NCBI GenBank assembly: GCA_964412395.1 | Contig: CAYPOY010000307.1 | Span: forward strand, 1-6,489 | Direction: 5' to 3' | Source: CAYPOY01 sp964412395 | Lineage (GTDB): Bacteria > Chloroflexota > Anaerolineae > B4-G1 | DNA length: 6,489 nt | Shown here: positions 1 through 5,929 of the stretch, piece by piece | How the letters are laid out: each line of letters starts with the position of its first letter | Position numbering within the stretch: position 1 is the stretch's first letter | Program-made: the position numbers and the translations under genes | The notes under the pieces: generated by a model | What the model saw: the letters and a program-made list of their open reading frames with translations, nothing else | Told to the model about the DNA's origin: nothing | Database searches by the model: none

Positions 1-2
1 AA

Positions 3-815
3 CAGGAGGAGCGCCTTCGATATCAAGCAGAACTCGCTTGGCGTCAATTCAATCGCGTTGATCCTGACAATCGCCTCGTGGCTGCCGAACTGGAAAAGCG
101 ATGGGAAGCTGCCCTGCGTGCGCTTAGGGAAGCGGAAGAGATCGACGCTCAGCGACAGCCAAACCCTGAGCCGTCGTTGCCTTTGCCAGCAGAATTGAAG
201 GAAGCGTTTATGTCCATCGGTCAGAAGCTTCCCCAGATTTGGCACCAGGAGGTGTTGACACGAGAAAACAAAAAGGCTCTCCTGAGATGTCTTATCGACA
301 AGGTCGTCATTCATCGCCAGGTGCAGGATCGTGTTCAAACCCGCATCGTATGGCGGGGCGGCGACATCACTTCTTTGGAGATTCCCGTCCCTGTTGGATC
401 CTTCGCCGATCTGTCAACGGCTGCTGAGATGGAACAGATCATCCTGGATCTCAGCCACCAAGGAAAGTCTGACGAAGAGATCGCTGAGCATTTGACGGCC
501 CTGGGCCACCGGTCGCCGATGCAAATGGATCACGTCTTGCCCAACACCGTCAAAATCGTCCGCCTGAAGCACGGCATCTTCCAAAAGCGCAGTCAGTCCC
601 ATCCCCGCCGCGCTGATGGCCATCTGACAGTGCCCCAGATAGCACGGCGATTGGACATTTCCCCCCATTGGGTGTATGATCGGATTAGCAATGGACGCAT
701 CCAAGTTGTTAAAGATCCTGAAACCGGGCTCTACCTGTTTCCCGATGAGCCAGCCACCCTTGAGATGTTCAAGGATCTCAAGGATGGCAAGCTCCAGAAC
801 TTGCGTTTTTCATAG
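3..815 (+). CDS. Large serine recombinase, C-terminal part (5' end outside window)
   Basis: This is the C-terminal 270 residues of a large serine site-specific recombinase, the class that integrates, excises or resolves mobile DNA through a serine-DNA phosphodiester. The frame is open from the window edge, so the GTG at 78 is internal and not a start. The visible part opens with the charged helical segment RYQAELAWRQFNRVDPDNR followed by LEKRWEAALRALREAEE, typical of the coiled-coil region after the recombinase and zinc-ribbon domains. A conserved stretch follows (LTRENKKALLRCLIDKVVIHR, then a beta-rich WRGGDITSLEIPV). Near the end LTVPQIARRLDISPHWVYDRI is a helix-turn-helix, probably for DNA binding. 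The catalytic N-terminal domain with the active serine lies off the left edge, so activity cannot be judged. The visible end is intact and stops at TAG (813-815). A ribosome-binding site for a further gene overlaps the stop, suggesting an operon that was later interrupted. Confidence 0.88.
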   Translation, partial: QEERLRYQAELAWRQFNRVDPDNRLVAAELEKRWEAALRALREAEEIDAQRQPNPEPSLPLPAELKEAFMSIGQKLPQIWHQEVLTRENKKALLRCLIDKVVIHRQVQDRVQTRIVWRGGDITSLEIPVPVGSFADLSTAAEMEQIILDLSHQGKSDEEIAEHLTALGHRSPMQMDHVLPNTVKIVRLKHGIFQKRSQSHPRRADGHLTVPQIARRLDISPHWVYDRISNGRIQVVKDPETGLYLFPDEPATLEMFKDLKDGKLQNLRFS

Positions 816-828
816 GAGCATCAACATG
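814..828 (+). promoter_or_regulatory. Ribosome-binding site and ATG of an interrupted downstream gene
   Basis: AGGAG at 814-818 overlaps the recombinase stop codon and lies 7 bases before an ATG at 826, an ideal Shine-Dalgarno spacing. The frame that begins there runs straight into antisense reverse-transcriptase sequence from about 830, so the original second gene of this operon keeps only its first base or bases. That the ATG was a real start is an inference from position and spacing. Confidence 0.5.
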
Positions 829-1441
829 TATGATCGAAGCACGCCTGGATGTCTCCTTCCAACACCCACTGGGCCGATGTCTGCCTGGCCAGCACCCCAA
901 AACATTGCTCGATGGCGTCCGCCGGCGACCGTTCTCGCCGAAAACCATACGAATTCGGGTCGGCCTCCGTTTCCGCTATCGGGTCGAGCGTCAGTGCGTA
1001 CAACGCCTGCATCGCCCGGTCTTTCATCGTCGGGATACCCAGGAATCTGTGTCCACCGCTTTTCTTCGGTATCGCCTTACGCTTCAACGGTTGGGGGTGA
1101 TAGCCTTTGGTTCGCAACTCTGCCACTGCTTGCGCCTTTTGGTGTGGTGTGTCCCATACTTCACCGTCCACCCCTCGCGTTCGCTTACCTCGGTTGGTCG
1201 TCACTCGCTTCGCCGCCAATGCTCTGGCACTCAGCGAGCGGGTCAGGATGAATTGCAAGGCTCGTACCTTGCGCTTCTTCCCTTCCTTCTTGGCCTTCAC
1301 GATACGTGCCTGAAGACGACGCACGTTCCGGTGGGACTTCTTCCAGTTGATGTCGTGCCAGGCCACCGGTTCACGCAGGCTCGCGCCAGCGACTACTTTG
1401 GTCACTCCCTGTTCTACGAATTCCTGTTTCTGCATCCCCAT
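821..1441 (-). pseudogene. Group II intron reverse transcriptase, 3'-truncated
   Basis: This is the N-terminal ~206 residues of a group II intron-encoded reverse transcriptase/maturase (intact members are roughly 420-600 residues). Landmarks in order are WHDINWKKSHRNVRRLQARI at the N-terminus, GVDG, the RT1 region (IPKKSGGHRFLGIPTMKDRA), RT2 (NSYGFRRERSPADAI), and the start of RT3, GDIQACFDH, which contains the first catalytic aspartate. The frame then leaves the family and stops after three foreign residues. The YADD block, thumb/maturase domain and any endonuclease domain are absent, so the protein cannot be active. It resembles the Thermosynechococcus TeI4-type RT as I remember it (chloroplast-like class). 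The ATG at 1441 is chosen because it matches the family's N-terminal length; 1435 is possible, and the frame is open upstream to 1519. A perfect 6-bp hairpin at 1448-1460 sits just before this ATG, in the position of a domain IV hairpin. Confidence 0.88.
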
Positions 1442-2033
1442 CAGGTTTCTCGTGACGAGAGACCAGGTGGAAGTCTGCCCGCTTTCGCGTGAGGTGATGT
1501 TGCCGTATGGGAGGCGCAACCCCTATCCGCCTCATTACAAGGCGGCTTTCGCTTTCTCCACCATCCTTTACCCGCAGTCCCATCGGCTTGCCTTGCGGCT
1601 CGCTTTCCCCAAAGGGGAGAACTACGGGCTTACCACGTTCCGCTCGTGTACCCGCGTGGGTTAGGTTCCTCCTCTACACCGAAGGCGCTACATCTGCGAC
1701 AGATGACGCATGACCACCTGTACCTGGCCTTTCACCTTTTGGTCCAAGCGTGTCGGCCTCTTGCGGAGACCTTCAGCAGTTTTCGCTTGTTCTAACTCTC
1801 GATGCTTACAGAGGTTCACTTACATTAACCATACCACGCCATCCTAGCCCCTTGACCACCTTGCTGCTGGTAGTCGTCGTTTCCTCTTGCGATTCCGCGA
1901 CCTTCCTTTCGGAATGAGGGTACATTGTCTCGGCAGCTTCGCACCCCGCCGTTGCCAGCGATGCACGTGCCGGTAGGGTACGGTTGGCAGAACAACCGGT
2001 TATATCTCTATTTCAAGGTACAACAGCTACACG
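830..2033 (-). mobile_element. Group II intron remnant (5' half, domains I-IV, RT-bearing)
   Basis: The ~515-590 nt upstream of the reverse-transcriptase start have the look of group II ribozyme RNA: many short GNRA-capped or tight helices (for example CATCTG-TCG-CAGATG near 1695), purine-rich junctions, and a GAACGTGGTAAGCCC element near 1640 of the kind that precedes the ORF in many group II introns. The length suits domains I-III of an RT-bearing intron. The left boundary at about 830 is sharp: intron RT sequence stops there and recombinase-operon sequence begins. The right boundary is inferred. A GTGTAG at about 2032-2027 lies right after the 3' end of the neighbouring intron and would be a near-match to the GTGYG 5' consensus. 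Domains V and VI are missing, so the copy is dead. The insertion is antisense to the recombinase gene. Confidence 0.7.
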
Positions 2034-2041
2034 GTAGGGTA

Positions 2042-2080
2042 GACGGCCAGCGCACAGCTTGACCTGTGTTTCCAACCGTC
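2042..2080 (-). ncRNA. Domain VI-like hairpin of the ORF-less intron
   Basis: Eight bases after domain V the minus strand pairs GACGG (2080-2076) with CCGTC (2046-2042), and inside it CACAG (2068-2064) with CTGTG (2057-2053). The position matches domain VI, which carries the branch-point adenosine. Unpaired adenosines lie in the internal loop, but I cannot say which one is the branch point. The intron end follows a few bases downstream at the CCCTAC. Confidence 0.6.
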
Positions 2081-2087
2081 CCCCTCC

Positions 2088-2121
2088 GAACCGGACGTGA
2101 AAGTTTCCCCTCATCCGGCTC
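2088..2121 (-). ncRNA. Group II intron domain V (catalytic hairpin)
   Basis: This 34-nt hairpin begins GAGCCGGATG and ends CACGTCCGGTTC. Read 5' to 3' on the minus strand it forms eight outer pairs, a two-base CG bulge at positions 25-26, six inner pairs and a GAAA tetraloop at positions 15-18. The catalytic triad AGC is at positions 2-4 with the expected G-U wobble at G3-U32. Every hallmark of domain V is present, so this is the firmest evidence for an intron here. Confidence 0.92.
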
Positions 2122-2804
2122 TCCGCTTTCACACAGCCGTGTCTGTGTGAACCTCAGTTTGAGGAACCTCACCAGTGCGTCACAGGCTTGTATCATATTT
2201 CATGACACCTTTCCGCTTGCATATCGAGGTCAGCTACTCTCCTTCCCCTTGCGCCACCCACTACGGTGGTACGTTGAGTACTATGAGAGTTCCGTCAACC
2301 GCCATTTTCAGAGCGACCATTTCAGGCCCTCCCTCCGACACACCTTCACGGCTATGTGTCGGGTTGGTGAGGTTGATCCCGTAGTTCAGTCACGAGAGGT
2401 CATCGTTGGACTTAGGCAGACCGTTCGTTCCGTTAAATACGCTCGTCGCGTGTCGCCCTCCCTCCAGAGAGCCGTCAGGCTGCCGCGCATGACCTGACGG
2501 GGAGAGTGGCCAGGGTTACAATCCACTTTCCCTGGTGTTCACGAAGGCACCGCTCGGAACTAGCCTTCAGGTAATCCAACTTTTGCCATATCCAACCTAG
2601 CTCGGCCCTCAGTCGTTTGCTGTGGATTACAAAACTTGGGCCTTTCCCACCATGCTACACTCCCCAGCCTGTTACCAGGTCTGGATAAGGTGGGTGCTTT
2701 ACAACACCTCTCTCTAGTGTTGACTCTCCATAGAGCCTCCTCTCGTACCGCTTAACTACGGCGCACAGCAGCCTCGTGTCGCACCATGCAGGGTTAGGCG
2801 CACA

Positions 2805-2903
2805 CTGGCTGAAGATTATGGCGCTGACCGCAAACAGCCCATGCTGTTAGCAACGGCTGCTCACGCATTTGCCAAAACAATATCGCTCCTGGGCATTTGC
2901 TGA
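2805..2903 (+). pseudogene. Possible 3' fragment of the gene interrupted by the introns
   Basis: Directly outside the 5' end of the ORF-less intron, one + strand frame reads LAEDYGADRKQPMLLATAAH and continues AFAKTISLLGIC to a TGA at 2901. It has no start of its own and looks more protein-like than the other frames, but 33 residues is too short to assign to a family. Its position, on the far side of the intron block from the orphan start codon at 826, makes it a candidate C-terminus of the same interrupted gene. The bases between them that belonged to that gene may have been lost in the deletion that cut the left intron, so the two cannot be joined from this sequence alone. Confidence 0.3.
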
Positions 2904-3065
2904 TCGAGATGGCATCAGTAAAAGGCTAAGATAGACCTGCCAAAATACGAAATCCATTGCATCATCTACCCATAGACACCGCATTTCTATCTCCACCATT
3001 CCGATATGCGTTTGGATTTCGAGGCGTCCCGGTACCTTGATTTGGAAGTCGCCAGTTCTTACGTT
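2904..3065. other. Intergenic spacer, no feature seen
   Basis: There is no convincing reading frame, RNA gene or terminator in these 162 bases. The receiver gene ends into this region from the right without an obvious hairpin plus T-tract. Confidence 0.5.
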
Positions 3066-3458
3066 TCACGTTCCCTGTTGTCCCAGGCTCTGCCGGACCA
3101 GGGCCAGCAGGGCATTCATGTCCAAGGGCTTTTCCAGCCACCGGACGGGCTGAAGAGGAACGAGCCGCCTGGCCGTCGGTGCAGCTGGCAGGAGCAAGAT
3201 CATCGGTGTCTCTTGTAGCCCGGGACTCTGGCGTAACACACTGGCTGCTTCCCAACCCGCCTCGTCGGGTGGGTCCACATCCAGGATGATGATCAACGGT
3301 TCCGCACCAGAGGGCCTGTCCTGAGCAAAGCCGAAGGGCACCAGCCCATCCTGGGGAGATGTCTCCAGGACGCCAAATCCCCGTTTGTTCAGATTAAGCC
3401 CGATTAGCCGCCGGGTGTCGGGATCAGGGCTAATGACCCAGATCTTGTGTACGTCCAT
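3066..3458 (-). CDS. Stand-alone receiver (CheY-like) protein, degenerate
   Basis: The 130-residue protein is a single response-regulator receiver domain with no output domain. The phosphoacceptor is probably D60 in IIILDVDPPDEAGW, with an acidic residue at D12 (VISPDPDTRR) and the conserved lysine at K110 (WLEKPLD). The first acidic-pocket position is a proline or serine, and the usual Ser/Thr after beta-4 is replaced in MILLLPAA, so the phosphorylation switch may be weakened or altered. Residues ~41-50 (PFGFAQDRPS) come from an interspersed DNA repeat that fills the place of helix alpha-2. The start at 3458 has AAAGGA upstream at a rather long spacing. It lies beyond the terminator of the kinase/regulator operon and has its own likely promoter, so it is probably a separately controlled partner or decoy for that system. 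Whether it accepts phosphate is unknown. Confidence 0.8.
   Translation of the reverse strand: MDVHKIWVISPDPDTRRLIGLNLNKRGFGVLETSPQDGLVPFGFAQDRPSGAEPLIIILDVDPPDEAGWEAASVLRQSPGLQETPMILLLPAAPTARRLVPLQPVRWLEKPLDMNALLALVRQSLGQQGT
3315..3338 (-). repeat. Interspersed repeat copy 1 (CCTTCG...GCTCAGGACAGG)
   Basis: On the minus strand this 24-base unit reads CCCTTCGG, then CTTT, then GCTCAGGACAGG. It shares nearly all positions with two copies near 5870-5929. It lies in frame inside the receiver gene and encodes PFGFAQDR. Confidence 0.75.
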
Positions 3459-3498
3459 CTGGCTTTCGTCCTTTGTAGCCGAGTTTTTTCTCTCTCTC

Positions 3499-3551
3499 AG
3501 TATACTCCATCAGCCTGAATAGAGCCTGAACAAAACCCCCTTCCCCCTGAA
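3499..3551 (-). promoter_or_regulatory. Promoter with three in-phase TTCAGG repeats (Pho-box-like operator)
   Basis: On the minus strand TTCAGG begins at 3551, 3530 and 3519, that is 21 and 11 bases apart, so all three lie on one helical face. The last two are TTCAGGC-TCTA-TTCAGGC, two 7-base direct repeats with a 4-base spacer. They end 8 bases before a TATACT at 3504-3499, which would be the -10 box. There is no good independent -35 box, and the repeats occupy that place. This is the layout of PhoB-class activator sites, and an OmpR/PhoB-family regulator is encoded next door. Transcription would start near 3492 and lead into the receiver gene at 3458. The binding partner is inferred. Confidence 0.5.
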
Positions 3552-3560
3552 TAATTCCCG

Positions 3561-3599
3561 AAAAAGCGAACCTCCCGCAGGTGCAGTGCCTGCGGGAGG
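3561..3599 (-). terminator. Rho-independent terminator of the kinase/regulator operon
   Basis: CCTCCCGCAGG at 3571-3581 pairs perfectly with 3589-3599 (11 bp, 7-base loop). On the minus strand the stem is followed after a few bases by a run of five T at 3565-3561. It starts 37 bases past the response-regulator stop and separates that operon from the receiver gene. Confidence 0.8.
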
Positions 3600-3635
3600 C
3601 TTGGCGGAGAGCGTGGAGCAGGATGATGTCCTGCT

Positions 3636-4328
3636 CTACGGTGGTGCGACGAAGCAGTATCCGACGCCGGGCTGGGTCAGGATGTAGCGGGGGTTGCCGG
3701 GGTCTGGCTCGATCTTGCGCCGCAGGCGACGGACGTAGACCCACACGTACTCGGTCTCGTCGCCGTACTCGGGACCCCAAACGGCCTGCAAAAGGGCCCG
3801 GTGGGTGAGCACCCGCCCGGCGTTGATGGCCAGATGCACCAGCAGGTCGTACTCCGTGGGGGTCAGTTGCACCTCGCGGCCACGCACCGTTATCCGCCGC
3901 GCGGCGAAATCAATCTTCAGGTCCTCCATGACCAGTGGAGGACGAGATGCGACCCCGGTCTGAGGAGTGCGACGCAGCGCGGCTCGCATCCGGGCCAGCA
4001 TCTCCCCCACCCCAAAGGGCTTGGTCAGGTAATCGTCCGCGCCCAGGTCCAGGGCGCGCACGATGTCCCCCTCTTGTCCACGCGCGCTTAGCATAATGAT
4101 GGGCACGCCAGACCGACGGCGGATAGTCCGGCACACCTCGAATCCATCCGGACCAGGCATCCTGATGTCCAAGATGACCAGGTCCACGCCGGATTCCCTG
4201 AACACCTTCAGCGCCGTCAGGCCATCCTCGGCGCTCAGCACGTCGTAGCCGCGCGCACGCAGATTGGCGCTGACGTACTTGATCATCTCTGGCTCATCGT
4301 CCACTACCAGGACCATTGGTCTTTTCAT
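3636..4328 (-). CDS. OmpR/PhoB-family response regulator (KdpE-like)
   Basis: This 230-residue protein is a complete DNA-binding response regulator. The N-terminal receiver has the acidic pair D10-D11 (VLVVDDEPEM), phosphoacceptor D54 (ILDIRMPGPDGFEVC), the switch serine S81 (IIMLSAR) and lysine K103 (DDYLTKPFG). The C-terminal winged helix runs from about residue 135, with LTPTEYDLLVHLAINAGRVL, VWVYVRRLRRKIEP and the closing wing YILTQPGVGYCF. Sequence style is closest to KdpE, but no KdpD or Kdp pump is nearby, so a potassium role should not be assumed. The start at 4328 follows GGAGGAG. An upstream in-frame ATG at 4430 is rejected because that extension is antisense-like and overlaps the kinase. 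It begins 10 bases after the kinase stop, so the two are translated from one message and form a cognate pair. Length is normal for the family. Confidence 0.93.
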   Translation of the reverse strand: MKRPMVLVVDDEPEMIKYVSANLRARGYDVLSAEDGLTALKVFRESGVDLVILDIRMPGPDGFEVCRTIRRRSGVPIIMLSARGQEGDIVRALDLGADDYLTKPFGVGEMLARMRAALRRTPQTGVASRPPLVMEDLKIDFAARRITVRGREVQLTPTEYDLLVHLAINAGRVLTHRALLQAVWGPEYGDETEYVWVYVRRLRRKIEPDPGNPRYILTQPGVGYCFVAPP

Positions 4329-4338
4329 TGCTCCTCCG

Positions 4339-5658
4339 CTACGTGGCGCTGCCTGGCCCATCCACCGGTGTGCTGAAGTAGAAACGGGAACCGGCCCCCG
4401 GCGTGCTCTCGACCCACATGCGGCCGCCATGGGCTTCCACGATGCGCTTGCAGATGGTCAGCCCCAGACCGGTGCCGGCATCACGATGCCCCTCATCCTC
4501 CACGCGATAGAACCGTTCAAAGATCCGGTCTATGTGCTCTGGGGGGATACCGATGCCCTGGTCGGCCACGGAAAAGACCACCTGGTCGCCCTGGCGTTCA
4601 ACTCCCAGCGTGATGGGTGTGCCAGGATCAGAATACTTGACAGCGTTCTCGATCAGGTTCATCAGGACGACTTCGATCTCCCGACCGTCCACAAAGAGCG
4701 CCGGCAGGTCCGGGGACAAGCAAAGACTCATCTGCCGGTCAGCGGTCAGATTGCGCCGCCGTTGTAACGCCCCATCTACCAGATCAACGACCTGGTACCA
4801 CTCTTTTTCCATCGGCAGTCCGTTAGCCTCCAGGCGGGACAGGTGGAGGATTTTCTCTACCAGGTTGGTCAGCCGGTCGGCCTCACGGTTGATACTCCCC
4901 AGGAAATCACGCTGGGTCGCTGCGTCCCACTCCACGTCGGTCTGGAGCAAGGTGGTGGCGAAGCCCTTGATGTGGTGAAGAGGGGTGCGTAGTTCGTGGG
5001 AGACCATGGAGATGAACTCGTCCTTCAAGCGCTCGATCTCCTTGCGCTGCGTCAGGTCGTGTATGATGTGTACCACCCCCGCCAGGCGACCATTCGTATC
5101 AGTGACACGCCCGTAGCTGATCTCGCTCCAGACCTCTTTGCCCGACGGGGTGGAGAGGCACACTTCGACCCTACCGCTGTCGCCAGCCGATTGCAGGACA
5201 GGACAGATGGTGTCGCAGATGGATGCTCCGTCGAGGGAGTGCGGACTCAATAAGTGGCGGCAGGTCTGCCCCAGCAGCTCTTCCTGGCGCCGCCCGGTCA
5301 GTTCCTCCATCGCCGAGTTTACCATCACCATGCGGAGGTCGGCGTCGCTGACCCAGATGGCGTCCCGCGAAGCCTCTATGGCCGCCAGGACTTTGCTCTG
5401 CTCTTCAGCAACCCGGCCATACGATTCTCGCAGACAAAGCAAAGCGCAAGAGGAGCCAACAAGGACAGCCAGGATGCCCAATCCTACCACGAGCAGTTGT
5501 CCAAGATAGGCTGACCGGATCAACTGTTGGTCGGACTGGTCGAAGGTGGCCTTCTCTGTGGCTTTGAGAGATTGATTCCCCAGGATCAGAATAGCGGCTA
5601 TCAGCAGGAGAGCCATAGTGATGATAACCCATGGCCCCCTGGGGCTTTTATACTTCAT
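4339..5658 (-). CDS. Membrane PAS-domain sensor histidine kinase
   Basis: This is a 439-residue sensor kinase and cognate partner of the response regulator 10 bases downstream. Two membrane helices (about residues 9-27 and 51-75) enclose only a ~23-residue loop, so there is little extracellular sensor. Sensing more likely happens in the cytoplasmic PAS domain (about 87-203, IEASRDAIWVSDADLRMV through VVHIIHDLTQRKEIE). HisKA carries the phosphorylated H221 in SMVSHELRTPLHHIKG. The HATPase_c domain has the N box (N338, LIENAVKYS), G1 (DQGIGIP, from D366), an F box (FERFYRV) and G2 (GTGLGL, 395-400). All catalytic motifs are present. The PAS domain has three cysteines, C133, C148 and C152, the last two as CDTIC-P. 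The ATG at 5658 is preferred over 5694 because GGAGG lies 6 bases before it and the membrane helix follows directly. No clear promoter was seen just upstream. Confidence 0.93.
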   Translation of the reverse strand: MKYKSPRGPWVIITMALLLIAAILILGNQSLKATEKATFDQSDQQLIRSAYLGQLLVVGLGILAVLVGSSCALLCLRESYGRVAEEQSKVLAAIEASRDAIWVSDADLRMVMVNSAMEELTGRRQEELLGQTCRHLLSPHSLDGASICDTICPVLQSAGDSGRVEVCLSTPSGKEVWSEISYGRVTDTNGRLAGVVHIIHDLTQRKEIERLKDEFISMVSHELRTPLHHIKGFATTLLQTDVEWDAATQRDFLGSINREADRLTNLVEKILHLSRLEANGLPMEKEWYQVVDLVDGALQRRRNLTADRQMSLCLSPDLPALFVDGREIEVVLMNLIENAVKYSDPGTPITLGVERQGDQVVFSVADQGIGIPPEHIDRIFERFYRVEDEGHRDAGTGLGLTICKRIVEAHGGRMWVESTPGAGSRFYFSTPVDGPGSAT

Positions 5659-5745
5659 CTTGCACCTCCTTCGCCCGCTTGAGCTCGGTTCCACTCCACT
5701 CCGCTCCGCCTCGCTACGGGACGCTGACGTTGCGCCGTGGTGAAT
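5659..5745. other. Spacer with pentameric repeat upstream of the kinase gene
   Basis: This 87-base gap between the MalT fragment and the kinase contains five near-identical pentamers in a row (about 5691-5715, CCACT CCACT CCGCT CCGCC TCGCT). The kinase ribosome-binding site is at its left end. I see no sigma-70-like promoter or terminator, so kinase transcription may begin further right or use a weak promoter. Confidence 0.35.
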
Positions 5746-5869
5746 TCATCTGCTCAGCACGGTGGTCTTGCCGAAACCGGCCGGGGCGGAGACGAGCGTC
5801 AGCTTGCGCTGACGCCCCGCGTTCAACCGCTCGATCAAGCGCGGGCGCGACACCAGCCTCGTCCTGAGC

Positions 5870-5893
5870 CCTGCCCTGAGCGAAATCGAAGGG
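5870..5893 (-). repeat. Interspersed repeat copy 2 (CCTTCG...GCTCAGGGCAGG)
   Basis: On the minus strand this reads CCCTTCG, then ATTTC, then GCTCAGGGCAGG. It matches copies 1 and 3 except in the variable middle and one A-to-G change. A further half unit (GCTCAGGACGAGG) continues to about 5857. It is translated as PSISLRAG inside the MalT fragment. Confidence 0.7.
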
Positions 5894-5906
5894 CCAGTCG
5901 AAGGAA

Positions 5907-5929
5907 CCTGTCCTGAGCTTGCCGAAGGA
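5907..5929 (-). repeat. Interspersed repeat copy 3 (CCTTCGG...GCTCAGGACAGG)
   Basis: On the minus strand this reads TCCTTCGG, then CAA, then GCTCAGGACAGG. It is one base shorter than copy 1 and read in another frame, as PSASSGQ. A partial start of a further copy (TCCTTCGACTGG) lies at 5905-5894, between this and copy 2, so the MalT insert is a small cluster of the repeat. Confidence 0.7.

Larger units (their letters stand above)
2034..2803 (-). mobile_element. ORF-less group II intron, apparently full length (~770 nt)
   Basis: The minus strand begins at 2803 with GTGCGCC, matching the group II 5' consensus GTGYG. It contains a GAACTCTCATAGTACTC element (around 2293-2277) resembling the conserved domain III sequence of bacterial introns, then a domain V at 2121-2088 and a domain VI-like hairpin, and ends in CCCTAC at about 2034, fitting the usual 3' terminal AY. 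The interval between domain III and domain V is only about 120 nt and has no RT reading frame, so domain IV is reduced to a linker. Its mobility, if any, would need a reverse transcriptase supplied in trans. Primary sequence differs from the adjacent RT-bearing intron, and the domain III element suggests a different class. No base looks obviously deleted in domain V, so self-splicing is possible. Ends are placed by consensus only and may be off by a few bases. Confidence 0.75.

Noticed and set aside
676..1251. Long + strand frame across the recombinase end and intron RT
   Set aside because: It is antisense to the reverse transcriptase, proline/serine-rich and without domain signal. Only its ATG at 826 is of interest, as a broken gene start.
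830..1492. 220-codon + strand frame opposite the RT
   Set aside because: It mirrors the clearly conserved RT frame on the minus strand, and its translation has no recognisable motif.
2066..2497. 143-codon + strand frame
   Set aside because: It runs through the ORF-less intron, including antisense of domain V; the RNA explanation accounts for the sequence.
2034..2803. EBS1 candidate ACTGGT near 2175 pairing with the flanking GCCAGT
   Set aside because: The pairing works, but the site lies just before domain V, far from where EBS1 sits in domain I, so it is probably chance.
4329..4430. N-terminal extension of the response regulator to an ATG at 4430
   Set aside because: The extension overlaps the end of the kinase in another frame and looks unlike a receiver, whereas the ATG at 4328 has a strong GGAGGAG in front and gives the normal family start.
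4339..5514. Several + strand frames opposite the kinase
   Set aside because: They are arginine/serine-rich shadows typical of GC-rich antisense sequence with no start signals or domains.
5659..5694. Kinase start at 5694
   Set aside because: It adds 12 residues with no ribosome-binding site, while 5658 has GGAGG at a 6-base spacing and leads directly into the first membrane helix.
5691..5715. Pentamer array as a CRISPR or operator
   Set aside because: The units are adjacent with no spacers and too short for CRISPR. A regulatory role has no further support.
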